This document shows, one piece after another, positions 1 through 9,763 of a DNA stretch of 62,000 nt; position 1 is the first letter of the stretch; each line of letters begins with the position of its first letter. A program made the position numbers and the translations under genes. The notes beneath the pieces are model-generated. The model had not been told where the DNA came from and searched no databases. It saw nothing but the letters and a program-made list of their open reading frames with translations. This DNA is from Glandiceps talaboti (Eukaryota > Hemichordata > Enteropneusta > Spengelidae), in contig NC_135562.1 in assembly GCF_964340395.1 (NCBI RefSeq), forward strand, positions 18,238,985 to 18,300,984, written 5' to 3'.

Positions 1-789
1 AGAGATAAAGAAATGGAACGAATTGGCAAAAAATGAAGAAGAAAAATATTTCAATGAATTGTTTGATTGTTTAAAGTCAAATAAACTCTGCATATTTCAA
101 TAGTGACATACCTATTGCATTTAAATATACTATGTACCATGGATATAAACAGTTTTAAATTATCGCCATTGCTTTGCTAATAATCCTTCTTAGAGGAACT
201 GATTTGTTCAAGAGAAATCCATTCAATTGTCAGTTAACATCAAGAAAACATTGGGGTAGGGTGTGGGTAGCAGTTTAATACTTTTGAATGGAGAACAACT
301 TGATCCCAATTCATCCGTACCATACTAAATGATAAGCATCAAACGCCATTAGCATCATGCAAAATATACTAGATTGCTTGGTTTAAATTCGATCTATTTT
401 GGGCTTTAAAACAAATTACTCTTAGTGACACATATTGCCTGTATATGGGATTTTCAAGTGAGTACTGTTTTGGCGTATAACAGACACCTTTTCATACGAT
501 TCTAAAACTAAAACTATACCAGGAAACTTGTACACGTCATATGCCCCTTGTTATCGTCGATGTATATGCAAATGATATATTCCTAAGATATTTCCTACTT
601 ACAAAATATAATCAATGATGCAATCGAATTCTGGTCGTTCTACGTCATGACAACACGCGTCTATGTCCCGACAATGGGTGTTTACGTCATTGGTTGTGCT
701 GTTTTCGAAGTATGAGCCAAATGTTCAAAATTTCCATTACTTTTCCCGATTTTTATTTTTATATTACTGGCGATGGAAAAAGTATATTA
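1..789. other. non-coding, nothing recognised
   Basis: AT-rich sequence with only short chance ORFs. I see no splice-bounded coding segment, repeat or RNA gene. Confidence 0.5.
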
Positions 790-930
790 TTCCCCAATAT
801 TTTTCTTCATTCAGGCTGAAAATGTGTGTGACCCAAGTGTGGTCACTACTCGTCTTGCGACTCGCAATGACAAGGCCTCTTAGGTCACTCGCATTTTCCT
901 TGGCCTGAATGAAGAAAAAATATTGGGGAA
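790..930. mobile_element. small inverted-repeat element (MITE-like)
   Basis: The ends are near-perfect inverted repeats. The left arm begins TTCCCCAATATTTTTCTTCA and the right arm is its complement with one extra A, and similarity continues inward for about 50 bp. At roughly 140 bp with no coding capacity it looks like a non-autonomous DNA transposon. I could not identify a target duplication. A related fragment of one arm lies near 57322-57350, so this is a dispersed family. Confidence 0.6.
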
Positions 931-2329
931 CAATATCTAATTGTAAAATGTTGTAAGATATTTGGTCACTTGTTACCTTCGACGTATGTACAAAACCATA
1001 TGAAGTTTGAGCTTGTGTATGTAATATATTGCCCAATTACAGAAAATCATTGGTTATGTAAATTATAATTTCAATCCAAAGCAACATCAATGAGCTTTAT
1101 AGTACACATGCGCTTTGTTGTCAACAATATATGTGCTAACTTGAATTGGAAGCACCTATTCTTAACATATTGCCTAATTTAACAAATCAATAATTACACA
1201 AATCAGTCCCATGAAACTGCAAATCTAGATCAGCAATCAGCAAGCTTGGGGGAGGGGAGGGGGTGCACTTTACTTTCATAAATGTATACATCAAACTATC
1301 TTACATGTGATTAATGTGTTCCTCAGATATTGCCTAAATACAAAAACATTATTTTTGTAGGACACATGTACTGTGACATCAGTTTAAATACCCATTTTAT
1401 ATGACATTTGAAGCATGTATTCCTAAGATATTACTAAGTACCATTCCTAATTACAGTAAATACATTAAATTACATTAATAAATTAGCTACATCAACAAAC
1501 TTTGTAGGACACAAGTACTTTGTAAACATCAATGTACAAAACCAAATACGCGACATTTGAAGCATGATGTTGCCTTGTTATAAAATCATTTATTATGCAA
1601 ATGAAGTGGAATTAAACTATTTGTGGGAAGAGGCAATCGGGGCAATTAATGAATTCGAAATGCTGCCACTTCGCATTACCTATGCATCAGGTACAAGGCA
1701 ATACGGTAAACCAGTCTTTGGCTTGTCACAGTGGAACAATTCGACAAACACATGACAATTTCATTTTTGATTTTTAGCTCTTCAAACATGTCAGCGACCA
1801 GTTCAGTTATTTGCCTTGCTGACGCAGCTCTAGGGTTTGAGCGGGAATAGGCACGATTGTTGAAAATGTTGCAGAGTTTATGTAATGTGTTGTATGAATG
1901 AGCAATTTTTCGTGGTTGTGTGAACAATAGTGTATGTAGTATAAGTCCAGATATTTCACTGCAAATCTTTCGAAAAATCGTCAAAATCCGACGAGAAATA
2001 CCAAAGTTGTGTACTTTTGAGAATGTTTGTGAATCAGTGTATTATGATCCGAAATTGCCACAATGTACATTTTCTACCATATGCTTAACGTGGGGAACTT
2101 TGAATAATTAATTTCCATACTTTCGACGATTAAGTTCCATTCCATCACAGTAATAAAGTGAAAATATTTATAGAAAGCTTAAGAGTTATAAACAATCAAC
2201 CATTGAAAAATAATAACAATAATAAATGTTGAAATGGTGTAAATATTTGCGTATATTTCATCCACTATTTGTTGGATATTTGAAGTTTGACGATTCGAGA
2301 ATCAACGATTACGTGATTTGTTCCTTTGT
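931..2329. other. non-coding, nothing recognised
   Basis: AT-rich intergenic sequence. The short ORFs on both strands have no recognisable domain and no splice context. Confidence 0.45.
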
Positions 2330-2379
2330 ATAGGTAGAAGGACTGAAAACTCCCCACCAATTGTCTTTACTGTCTAAAA

Positions 2380-2399
2380 CACGTGACTTGCTGGCCAAT
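2380..2399 (+). promoter_or_regulatory. decayed promoter block of the array (left end)
   Basis: CACGTG at 2380-2385 and CCAAT at 2395-2399 match the order in the intact blocks. The TATA-like element is missing, and the stretch after it is interrupted by a LINE insertion at 2455. Confidence 0.35.
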
Positions 2400-2441
2400 C
2401 AAAAACTAGTATCATTGTTGTTTGCCACAATGTCACAGTGG

Positions 2442-3183
2442 TACATAGAACATTCAAATTGAATGTTCTATGGGTTCGTGATGTAAAAAAACTTTTATTT
2501 GTGTGTAAGTTACAGGATATTTGGAATTACCAAGCAGTAAATAATGTAAATGATTTTGTCGACACCTTTACCGAAAGATTCAAGAGATTTTTATTTTCTG
2601 AATGGTATAGTGATGTTTGTACTCTTGATAAGTTAAATTGGTATCGCAGATTTAAGTTTACTCTGGACCCTGCAAGATATGTATTTTCAGTTAGAACCAC
2701 CGTTCATATGCAAATGCTTGCAAGACTTCGTTGCTCTTCGCACTATTTGCGAGTAGAAACAGATAGAAAACATGGTATTGAAAGATATATGAGGTTATGC
2801 CAGCTATGTGATTCAAATGAGGTAGAGGATGAATATCATTTTCTGTTAGTTTGTTCCTTTTTTAATGTTGTGAGAACTAAGTATTTACCAAGTTTTTACT
2901 TTGAACCTCCAACTACTGATAAATTCATCAATTTACTTTCATCAGATAATGTACATATTCTTCAACGCCTTGCTGTATTTACATTTCATGCTATGAAATT
3001 ACGTAGAGAGATTTATGTAAATTTATCATAATTTCATTAATTTTGTAACATTTCCACTAAATTTTTTTTTGTAGTTAATACTGTCTTCAAAAATCAAGCA
3101 ACTACATTTGTATTTTGGGCCGATGGCCTTGGATGTACAGAATAAAAGACCATACTACTACTACTACTACTACATAGAACATT
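2442..3183 (+). mobile_element. 5'-truncated LINE with 13-bp target duplication
   Basis: The direct repeat TACATAGAACATT at 2442-2454 and 3171-3183 flanks an insert of about 716 bp. The insert ends in an AATAAA signal and a (TAC/CTA)n tail, as in LINEs that end in short tandem repeats. The insert encodes about 185 residues resembling the far C-terminus of a LINE ORF2, including a zinc-knuckle-like motif (CQLCDSNEVEDEYHFLLVC). The reverse-transcriptase and endonuclease domains are absent. The sister units show the uninterrupted target (gaacattggttcc). The 5' junction lies in a 29-bp palindrome at 2444-2472. Confidence 0.8.
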
Positions 3184-3639
3184 GATTCCATAAAAAAACG
3201 CTAGTTTCACTTACACAGTGATATTGATGTCAAACTTATTCACAATAATTCTTACAGTGTGTATTTTTTATTTACCATTATTTTCCCGTCAAGAAGCCAT
3301 CATCAGACTGACAAGATATCAATAGGTAAACAGAGTATACTTCAGCTTCTATGAGGATACCTTATCTTCTGTGTATATACTGTACTGTTGTGTATGATTA
3401 TATTTTAGTGTCAGCGATATTCCGTTTGCGGAAATGTATGAAATCGTTTCCAAAATTCATTGTATTTTCACTTTTTTTGTCGATGGTACTTGTTGATATA
3501 AGCCAGAATCCAACTTCTATAAGATCTAGAGATGTCAACAAAATTTGGTACAACTTACCAAACAAGAAAGGTAAACAACAAATAAAATTGATCGACGCTG
3601 AAAATATATACAGTGAGTGGGAATACAAACTGGAGAGAA

Positions 3640-4050
3640 AGAAGAAGAGAACTTCGTCTCACATTCTTGTTTTTATAAAGTTGCTCGGGGCCTCATACCA
3701 GCCATACATCGTGACACATATCTCGTACCACAAGTCAAAGACCAAAGCCGACAATCAAATCTAGGAACTATGCTGACTACCAACATATCAAACGTGTAGA
3801 AAACTACATGACAAATAACTCTAACTGTTTTCAAATACCGTACTCAAACACAGAGATTTACAGGAACTCATTTTTTCCAAGAACAATCACAAACAGGAAC
3901 AAACTAGCTAGACAATAATTTGGTCACATCTAGCTGGGTCGGTGGGTGCCTTCAAGGTATCCATACAGGGTGACAAAGTGTCTCGCAGCTCTCCGCTTCC
4001 GTTACTTATTTACCAGTATTGGTTCCTTCAACGTATCGATTCTGATTCTG
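3640..4050 (+). mobile_element. decayed CR1/Jockey-type LINE C-terminal fragment
   Basis: This stretch is present only in unit 1 of the array. It reads as the last residues of a CR1/Jockey-like reverse transcriptase: FYKVARGLIPAI at about 3675, then in another frame NSFFPRTITNRNKLA at about 3866. These match the usual end of such proteins, where a NSF.PRTI..WN motif precedes the stop. Frameshifts and stops break it, and it has no tail or duplication that I can define. Array sequence resumes near 4055. Confidence 0.6.
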
Positions 4051-4242
4051 AGAAACGTCTGAATCAATATGAAATTGAAGAGCAGACGGTCTTGTGGAGA
4101 AAGACACGTACAGTCTCTGTACAAACAGCCAGAATGAAGATAACGATCGATCATGTTTTGAAATTGCGACAGTGCTTCGCGACTGCAGTACCGTTGTTCT
4201 AAAACTTGAACAATTTCCACCAATCGCCTTCAATGTCGCCAA

Positions 4243-4305
4243 CACGTGATGTGTGGGCCAATCTCAAACGAGCAAGTGTCATTGTTGTCATCGACTATTT
4301 ATAAG
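4243..4305 (+). promoter_or_regulatory. promoter-like block of array unit 1-2
   Basis: An E-box CACGTG (4243-4248), CCAAT (4258-4262) and TATAAG (4300-4305) lie in the order and spacing of a TATA-type RNA polymerase II promoter. The predicted start is about 30 bp downstream near 4330. A splice-donor-like AG|GTAAAC follows at 4467, giving a leader of about 137 nt. Activity is inferred. Confidence 0.45.
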
Positions 4306-4962
4306 AATGTGGTCTATAGAACATTGGTTCCTCACACACTAGCTTCACTTTCAGTCAGTGTTATCAACACTAAACTTAGTCATGATAACCTCTTAGTGTG
4401 TATTTTTATTTACTAATATTTTGCCACCAAGAAGCCGTCCCCGACTGACAATATAGAGTTCGCCAGGTAAACAAAATATACTTCAGCTGCTATGAGGACA
4501 TTTTATTTTCTGTGTATTTATTGTGTATGTCTATATGTTACAGTGACCATGGTCTTCCGTTTGGGGACATATGTTTGTGAAAGGTTCCTAAATTCATCGC
4601 ATTTTCACTTCTTTAGTACTTGTTGTTTACCCAGAAGCCAACTTCTGAAGAGATGTCAACAAAAGGTACAACTTACCAAACAAAAAAGGTAATCGAAAAA
4701 TAAAATTGATCGAAGCTGAAAATATATACAGTGGGATTACACACAGGGGAGAAACGTCTGGATGAAAATAAAATTGGTGTGCCTACGGTACGGTCGCGGT
4801 CTTTGTGGAGACGAATATTAAAAGTCACCGTACAAACAGCAGCACTACACGTACAGGATGAAGACAACGAATGCAATCGATCATTTTGACAGCGCTTCGC
4901 GACTGTTGTACCGTTGTTCTAAAACTTGAAAACTTTCCACCAATCGCCTTCTCTGCCTCGAA

Positions 4963-5017
4963 CACGTGATTCGCGAAACAATCACAAACGAGTGTCATTG
5001 TTGTCATCGACTATAAG
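4963..5017 (+). promoter_or_regulatory. promoter-like block of array unit 2-3
   Basis: CACGTG is at 4963-4968, a degraded CCAAT (acaatcac) follows near 4978, and TATAAG is at 5012-5017. The predicted start near 5042 is followed by AG|GTAAAC at 5181, again a leader of about 139 nt. Confidence 0.45.
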
Positions 5018-5074
5018 AATGTGGTCTATAGAACATTGGTTCCTCACACGCTAGTTTCAATTTCAGTGTTATCA

Positions 5075-5146
5075 ATGCCAAAGTTGTTCACAACGATTCT
5101 CACAGTGTGTATTTTTGTTTACCAGTACTGGTATTTTACCTCATAG
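5075..5146 (+). CDS. short hydrophobic ORF in unit 3 leader exon
   Basis: A 23-codon ORF starts about 33 nt after the predicted start of transcription. It begins MPKLFTTILTVCIFVYQY, a signal-peptide-like sequence with a basic residue then a hydrophobic run, and stops at TAG before the splice donor at 5181. An identical ORF occurs in unit 5 (6916-6987). The related ORF of unit 6 stays open to its donor, so this stop may be secondary. It may be a decayed signal-peptide exon, and translation is unproven. Confidence 0.25.
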   Translation: MPKLFTTILTVCIFVYQYWYFTS

Positions 5147-5279
5147 AAGCCGTCATCAACAACAACATAGAGTTCGACAGGTAAACGCTGTCAGATTGTT
5201 CTTCAGTTACAGTAACTATATATGATCCATATGAGATACATTATTTTCTGTGTATATATTTTGTATGCTAGCTTATAAA

Positions 5280-5562
5280 CTACTGTTGTATGAACGGTTT
5301 CCAGTGCCCCTCTGGAAACCGTACTATAGCAATAATGGAACAACCCATCAGGACACCATCAACGATGGAGGACTGACTGGTATATAAACGTATCACCCTG
5401 GAAAATCCCGTAGGACGGATTATAGCAAGTGTTGATGCAAGACATACGAATTAGTATATTCAAGCCTGCATCGACACAGCCACACCAAAGACGAAGTTGT
5501 TTAGCCTGACGTTAGTCAGTTCAGGTAAGACAACATAACCTCGGCTTTGATTACAACACTAC
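5280..5562 (+). mobile_element. solo LTR, 275 bp, with 4-bp target duplication CTAC
   Basis: The insert at 5284-5558 begins TGTTGTA and ends TACAACA, the TG...CA inverted termini of an LTR. It is flanked by CTAC (5280-5283 and 5559-5562). The sister unit near 7116-7130 has the empty site 'aaactacgatggc' with one CTAC. A TATATAAA element lies near 5382 inside. No internal retrovirus-like region is present, so this is a solo LTR left by recombination. The family (Gypsy-like or other) cannot be set from the LTR alone. Confidence 0.8.
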
Positions 5563-5839
5563 GATGGCAATGATCTTCCGTTTAAGAAAATCTTTTTGAA
5601 CGTTTCTAAAATTCATTACATTTTCACTTATTTATTTATTTTTCATATCTCACTAGTACTTCACACAGTGAACACCTTCTTCGTTATCCAGAATCCTACG
5701 TCTGTACATATGACAAAAAAAGTTACATTGCCATAAAAGAAACGATGAAAATCGATCGAGGTTAAAAACAAATATGTACAGTGGAAATACAGACTGAAGA
5801 GTGAAATTGAATTGGTGTGCAGATGGTCTTTGTCTCCAA

Positions 5840-5900
5840 CACGTGATGTGCGGGCCATCCACAAACTAGCTAGTGTCATTGTTGTCTTCAACTACAAGAA
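5840..5900 (+). promoter_or_regulatory. decayed promoter block of array unit 3
   Basis: CACGTG (5840-5845) is retained, but the CCAAT has become gccatcc and TATAAG has become TACAAG. The A-tailed retroposon inserted just downstream at 5923. This unit's promoter is probably dead. Confidence 0.4.
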
Positions 5901-5911
5901 TGTGGTCTACG

Positions 5912-6166
5912 GGACACTGATTTTTTTGTTTGTTTTAGGTGACAGATTCAAGACTAAGCAAGAATTAAACTTGCCACTGCACTACCTAGAAATAATATTG
6001 GCCACTAATTAACAGATACAATGCCTTTTTATAAGTAATTGGAAAAGTTTTAGCGATTATATTTGGTTATTCGTCAGAAGTCATAAATTAAATCATAAAA
6101 AAAATTAAAAAAATAAATAAATAAAAATAAATAAATAAATAAATAAAATCATAACGGACACTGATT
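5912..6166 (+). mobile_element. A-tailed retroposon with 11-bp target duplication
   Basis: GGACACTGATT at 5912-5922 and 6156-6166 flanks a 233-bp insert ending in an A-rich (AAAT)n tail. This is the signature of LINE-mediated retroposition. The other units have only one copy of this site (gaacactgattcc). The body shows no coding domain, so it may be a SINE, a truncated LINE 3' end or a processed transcript. Confidence 0.7.
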
Positions 6167-6803
6167 CCACGTCCACACACACTAGTTTCACTAATTCAGT
6201 GCTATATCAACACGAAACTTAGTCATGATTAATTCTTAGTGTGTATTTTTATTTACCAATATGTTGCCACCAAGATGACGTCATCGACTGACAACATAGA
6301 GTTCGGTAGGTAAACAAAGTATACTTCAGCTGCTATGAAGATATCTTATTTTCAGTGTATTTATTGTGTATGTCTATATGTTACAGTGTCCATGGTCTTC
6401 CGTTTGGGGACATCTGTTTGTGAAAGGTTCCTAAATTCATCGCATTTTCACTTCTTTAGTACATGTTGTTTACCCAGAAGCCAACTTCTGAAGAGATGTC
6501 AACAAAAGGTACAACTTACCAAACAAGAAAAGTAGTCGAAAAAGAAAATTGACCGAAGCTGAAAATATATACAGTGGGATTACAAATTGGAGAGAAACGT
6601 CGGAATGAAAATGAAATTGGTGTGGAGACGGTACGGTCTTTGTGGAGACGAATATTAAAAGTCACCATACAAACAGCACCATTACACGTACAGGATGAAG
6701 ACAACATACAAATGCAATCGATCACTTTGACAGCGCTTCGCGACTGTTGTACCGTTGTTCTAAAACTTGAAAGCTTTCCACCAATCGCCTTCTCTGCCTC
6801 GAA

Positions 6804-6858
6804 CACGTGATTCGCGGAACAATCACAAACGAGTGTCATTGTTGTCATCGACTATAAG
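6804..6858 (+). promoter_or_regulatory. promoter-like block of array unit 4-5
   Basis: CACGTG is at 6804-6809, caatcac follows near 6820, and TATAAG is at 6853-6858. The predicted start near 6883 is followed by a GT donor at 7021, a leader of about 138 nt. It is nearly identical to the block at 4963-5017. Confidence 0.45.
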
Positions 6859-6915
6859 AATGTGGTCTATAGAACATTGGTTCCTCACACGCTAGTTTCA
6901 ATTTCAGTGTTATCA

Positions 6916-6987
6916 ATGCCAAAGTTGTTCACAACGATTCTCACAGTGTGTATTTTTGTTTACCAGTACTGGTATTTTACCTCATAG
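6916..6987 (+). CDS. short hydrophobic ORF in unit 5 leader exon
   Basis: This has the same 23-codon signal-peptide-like ORF as unit 3 (5075-5146), stopping before the donor at 7021. The identity reflects the recent two-unit duplication and is not evidence of selection by itself. Confidence 0.25.
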   Translation: MPKLFTTILTVCIFVYQYWYFTS

Positions 6988-7555
6988 AAGCCGTCATCAA
7001 CAACAACATAGAGTTCGATAGGTAAACGCTGTCAGATTGTTCTTCTGTTACAGTAACTATATACGATCCATATATGAGATACATTATTTTCTGTGTATAT
7101 ATTTTGTATGTTAGCTTATAAACTACGATGGCAATGATCTTCCGTTTAAAAAAATAGTTTGAACGTTTCTAAAATTCATTACATTTCACTTATTTGTTTA
7201 TTTTTCATATCTCACTAGTACTTCGCACAGTGAACACCTTCTTGGTTATCGTCTGTAGATATGACAAAGAAAAGGCACATTGTCATAAAAGAAACGATGA
7301 AAATCTATCGAGGTTTAAAAACGAATATGTACAGTGGAAAATACAGACTGGAGAGTGAATTGGTGTGCAGATGGTCTTTGTGGAGACGTACGGATAAAGT
7401 CGCTTTACAAACAGCACGATTACATAGTACAGGATGCAGACAACGAATTGAATCGATCACTTGCTGTTGAAATTGTGACAGCACATAGCGACACAGTGTT
7501 GTACCTTTGTTCTAAAAGTTGAAAACTTTCCACCAATCGCCTTAACTGTCTCCAA

Positions 7556-7610
7556 CACGTGATTCGCGGACCAATCACAAAACAGTGTCATTGCTGTCTT
7601 CGACTATAAG
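7556..7610 (+). promoter_or_regulatory. promoter-like block of array unit 5-6
   Basis: This is the most complete copy: CACGTG (7556-7561), CCAAT (7571-7575) and TATAAG (7605-7610). The predicted start is near 7635. The downstream exon candidate 7635-7769 ends in a donor (tag|gtgaac at 7771), and its ORF is open to that donor. Confidence 0.5.
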
Positions 7611-7687
7611 AATGTGGTCTCCGGAACACTGATTCCATACACGCTATAGTTTCAATTTCAGTGTTACCAACACCGAAGTTGTTCACA

Positions 7688-7770
7688 ATGATTCTTGCCG
7701 TGTGTATTTTCGTTTACCAGTATTTTTGCTCCAAGAAGCCGTCATCGACTGACAACATAGAGACCAATAG
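7688..7770 (+). CDS. putative signal-peptide first exon, unit 6
   Basis: The ATG opens a frame beginning MILAVCIFVYQYFCSKK, a typical short secretion signal, and it continues without a stop to a GT donor at 7771 (27 codons plus two bases). Unlike units 3 and 5, the frame is open across the whole exon. A good acceptor (ccttttgcag) lies at 7961, followed by a short open segment, but joining it in the present phase stops after about three codons. So this is either a very short secreted peptide gene or a broken one. The product is unknown. Confidence 0.3.
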
Positions 7771-7830
7771 GTGAACACAATATACTGTAGCTGGTATGGA
7801 GACAATTTAGTTTCTAGTTATTGCATATCT

Positions 7831-8034
7831 TTATTACTTGCAACAAGGCCTATTTTCTGTCTTATTGTTGGTTAATATCTTCGTTGCTTGAGAACAAATA
7901 ATTGTATCATTTTCATAATAGTATTAACTTATAGTATAACTTCAACTTTGACCTTTTGCAGGATGTCATGAAAGAAAAAGCACCATGGGGAGATATCTCT
8001 AGTTAGGGACGATCGCACAAGCTCAACAAACGAA
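7831..8034 (+). other. possible 3' exon region after the array
   Basis: Homology to the array units ends. A polypyrimidine tract and acceptor AG at 7960-7961 are followed by 14 codons open in one frame (DVMKEKAPWGDISS) before TAG. It could be the terminal exon for transcripts starting in the array, but the phase from unit 6 does not match. Confidence 0.25.
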
Positions 8035-8180
8035 CATTGAATTGAATTAAATCGAATTGAAATTTATTCCACCAGAAGAGAAAAATATATACACAAACTT
8101 TGAAAGCAACGGATAGAACATTTCTGGTGAGGGCCATGGAAATAGTTCGTATGAACTAATCAATGTCCATGGACCGTACA
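8035..8180 (-). mobile_element. LINE 3' end on minus strand
   Basis: Read on the minus strand, a unique segment is followed by an AATAAA-like signal and an AATTG-type short tandem tail (plus strand: gaattgaattaaatcgaatt). This is how CR1/L2-like LINE copies end. Only 3' UTR remains and no coding part is recognised. Confidence 0.4.
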
Positions 8181-9219
8181 TGTAGATAATAAATACAAAT
8201 TTGGGCTTTTACGAGTTTCACAATAACAACAAAAATACAATTCTTAGTAAATAGAGAGAAGTGTTGGTGGCAAAATTAAATGGAAGCTTATAAACGTAAC
8301 GGAAAAAATAGTAAAATAAGAACAGGAAACAAGCACAAGTTATAATATACAGAAATAAAATTACATCGTTCGATTAGGTCAAAAACCTCCCCTCCCTCTA
8401 TTAATGCTCACTTATAAAGTGCGACACCAAGCATTTATATATGATGGAAGTTATGATGAAACTGTAGTGGTCACATTGCTATGATCGATGTAATGTAACA
8501 ATATGATTGTATGCACATTAGAATACTATCAGAATCACAGCATGCATATATCTCACATTAGAAGTACATTCTTATCAACTTAACATCTCAGTAGGAAATA
8601 CAAAAGCTGTTATATATCCATTGAAGGAGTGAAAGCTTTCCGTCGAAATTTGGTTGGAAGTGCGAAAATGAAGATCAGTAATCGCATTGATGCTAGACCC
8701 CCTCTCCTAAACAAACAAGCGACCTATCGGTCAGAATAGCTCCGCTGTTTTTTTTTTAATTTAATTTTTTATTTTGGTGACATGTAGAAGTGGTTCAGGT
8801 CTTCAGCTCTTCGAGTCACTATGCAGTTTTGTTTTAGCGATGCAATAAAGTGGTTAGTGGTTTCATATGATGTCTCACTATAAAACACATTTTACACAGA
8901 AGTTGGTAATGTATTGTACTTTTATACCATAGTCACCATTTTATAACAAAAAATCTACTGTTATGAAAAATTGCACAAAATCTCAGAAAAAAATGACTGG
9001 GAAATGCACACAAGAAAAAGAAAAAAAGAGGATTTTGAGGTTGGCTATAAGTAATTCCAGTGTCTTACAGCTGTAACCCTGGAAAATTTTAATGAAGAAT
9101 GAAATAAACTAGGGATCTAAAATAATTTTGAGGCAATTTGAATTTCAATTTTCTAACAAATTTACAAAGTCAACAACATTCAACTTGTTCTAGTTGTGGT
9201 AGATATATATAGGGAAGAA
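8181..9219. other. non-coding, nothing recognised
   Basis: AT-rich sequence without a domain-bearing ORF. There are oligo-T and oligo-A tracts near 8747-8770 and 9001-9030. Confidence 0.45.
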
Positions 9220-9763
9220 ATGTATTAATCGCCATCTTAGTTTCCGTATACGGCGACAATCTCAAGTACCCGGAAGAGAGTCATTCTCAGCCATACGTTA
9301 CAGTGGTAACACTCGTTCATGTTCGGTTACCTTTCACAAAGAAAACACAACGAAATGGTTGAAATGATCTCTTTTTTTATTTCTTTTCATCACAACAACA
9401 AAATCTGCGTGATTGATCAAAAGTGTTGTAAACTAAACCAGAAAGAATTATCGGACTGGCTAAACTTCCCGATGAACTGGAAGGTCCTACTACTTCCAAG
9501 TAAGCCTCGATAGTACTATAGTACGTGAGAAAATCGTCTCAAACTAGCGATACAACTTTCAAAATATAACTTGACATGTCTTCATTTGTTAGAGTTATAC
9601 AATTCAAGACGGGTTTTCACTCGAAAACAACAATTCTGTGAATAATGACACTCTGAACGCAGCGATTTCTCGGACGATGTTACCACTGTAACGTATGGCT
9701 GACAACGACTTGCTTCCGGGTTAGTCCCTCGTGCATACGGGTGGATTGTCGGCGATTAATACA
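9220..9763. mobile_element. 544-bp inverted-repeat element
   Basis: The arms 9220-9313 and about 9670-9763 are inverted copies. They share ATGTATTAATCGCC at the ends and a perfect 24-bp match (9287-9310 with 9679-9702) ending the arms inward. The loop holds a 64-codon ORF with no recognised domain. The structure fits a non-autonomous DNA transposon. I could not find a convincing target duplication. Confidence 0.6.

Larger units (their letters stand above)
2330..7830 (+). repeat. tandem array of about six promoter-bearing units
   Basis: The same series of blocks recurs in one orientation. It runs: a cacgtgat/ccaatcac block, a tataagaatgtgg block, 'ttcctcacacgctag', 'gtgtgtatttttatttacca', 'gacaacatagagttcg' followed by ggtaaac, then a variable part ending 'ccaccaatcgcct'. 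Units begin near 3184 (preceded by the tail of another at 2330-2454), 4322, 5034, 6156, 6873 and 7633; the last is partial. Units 2 and 4 resemble each other, as do units 3 and 5, so a two-unit block was probably duplicated. Three retroelement insertions and one LINE fragment interrupt the array. The constant order of promoter, short leader and donor suggests duplicated gene starts rather than a simple satellite. No function is recognised. Confidence 0.75.
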
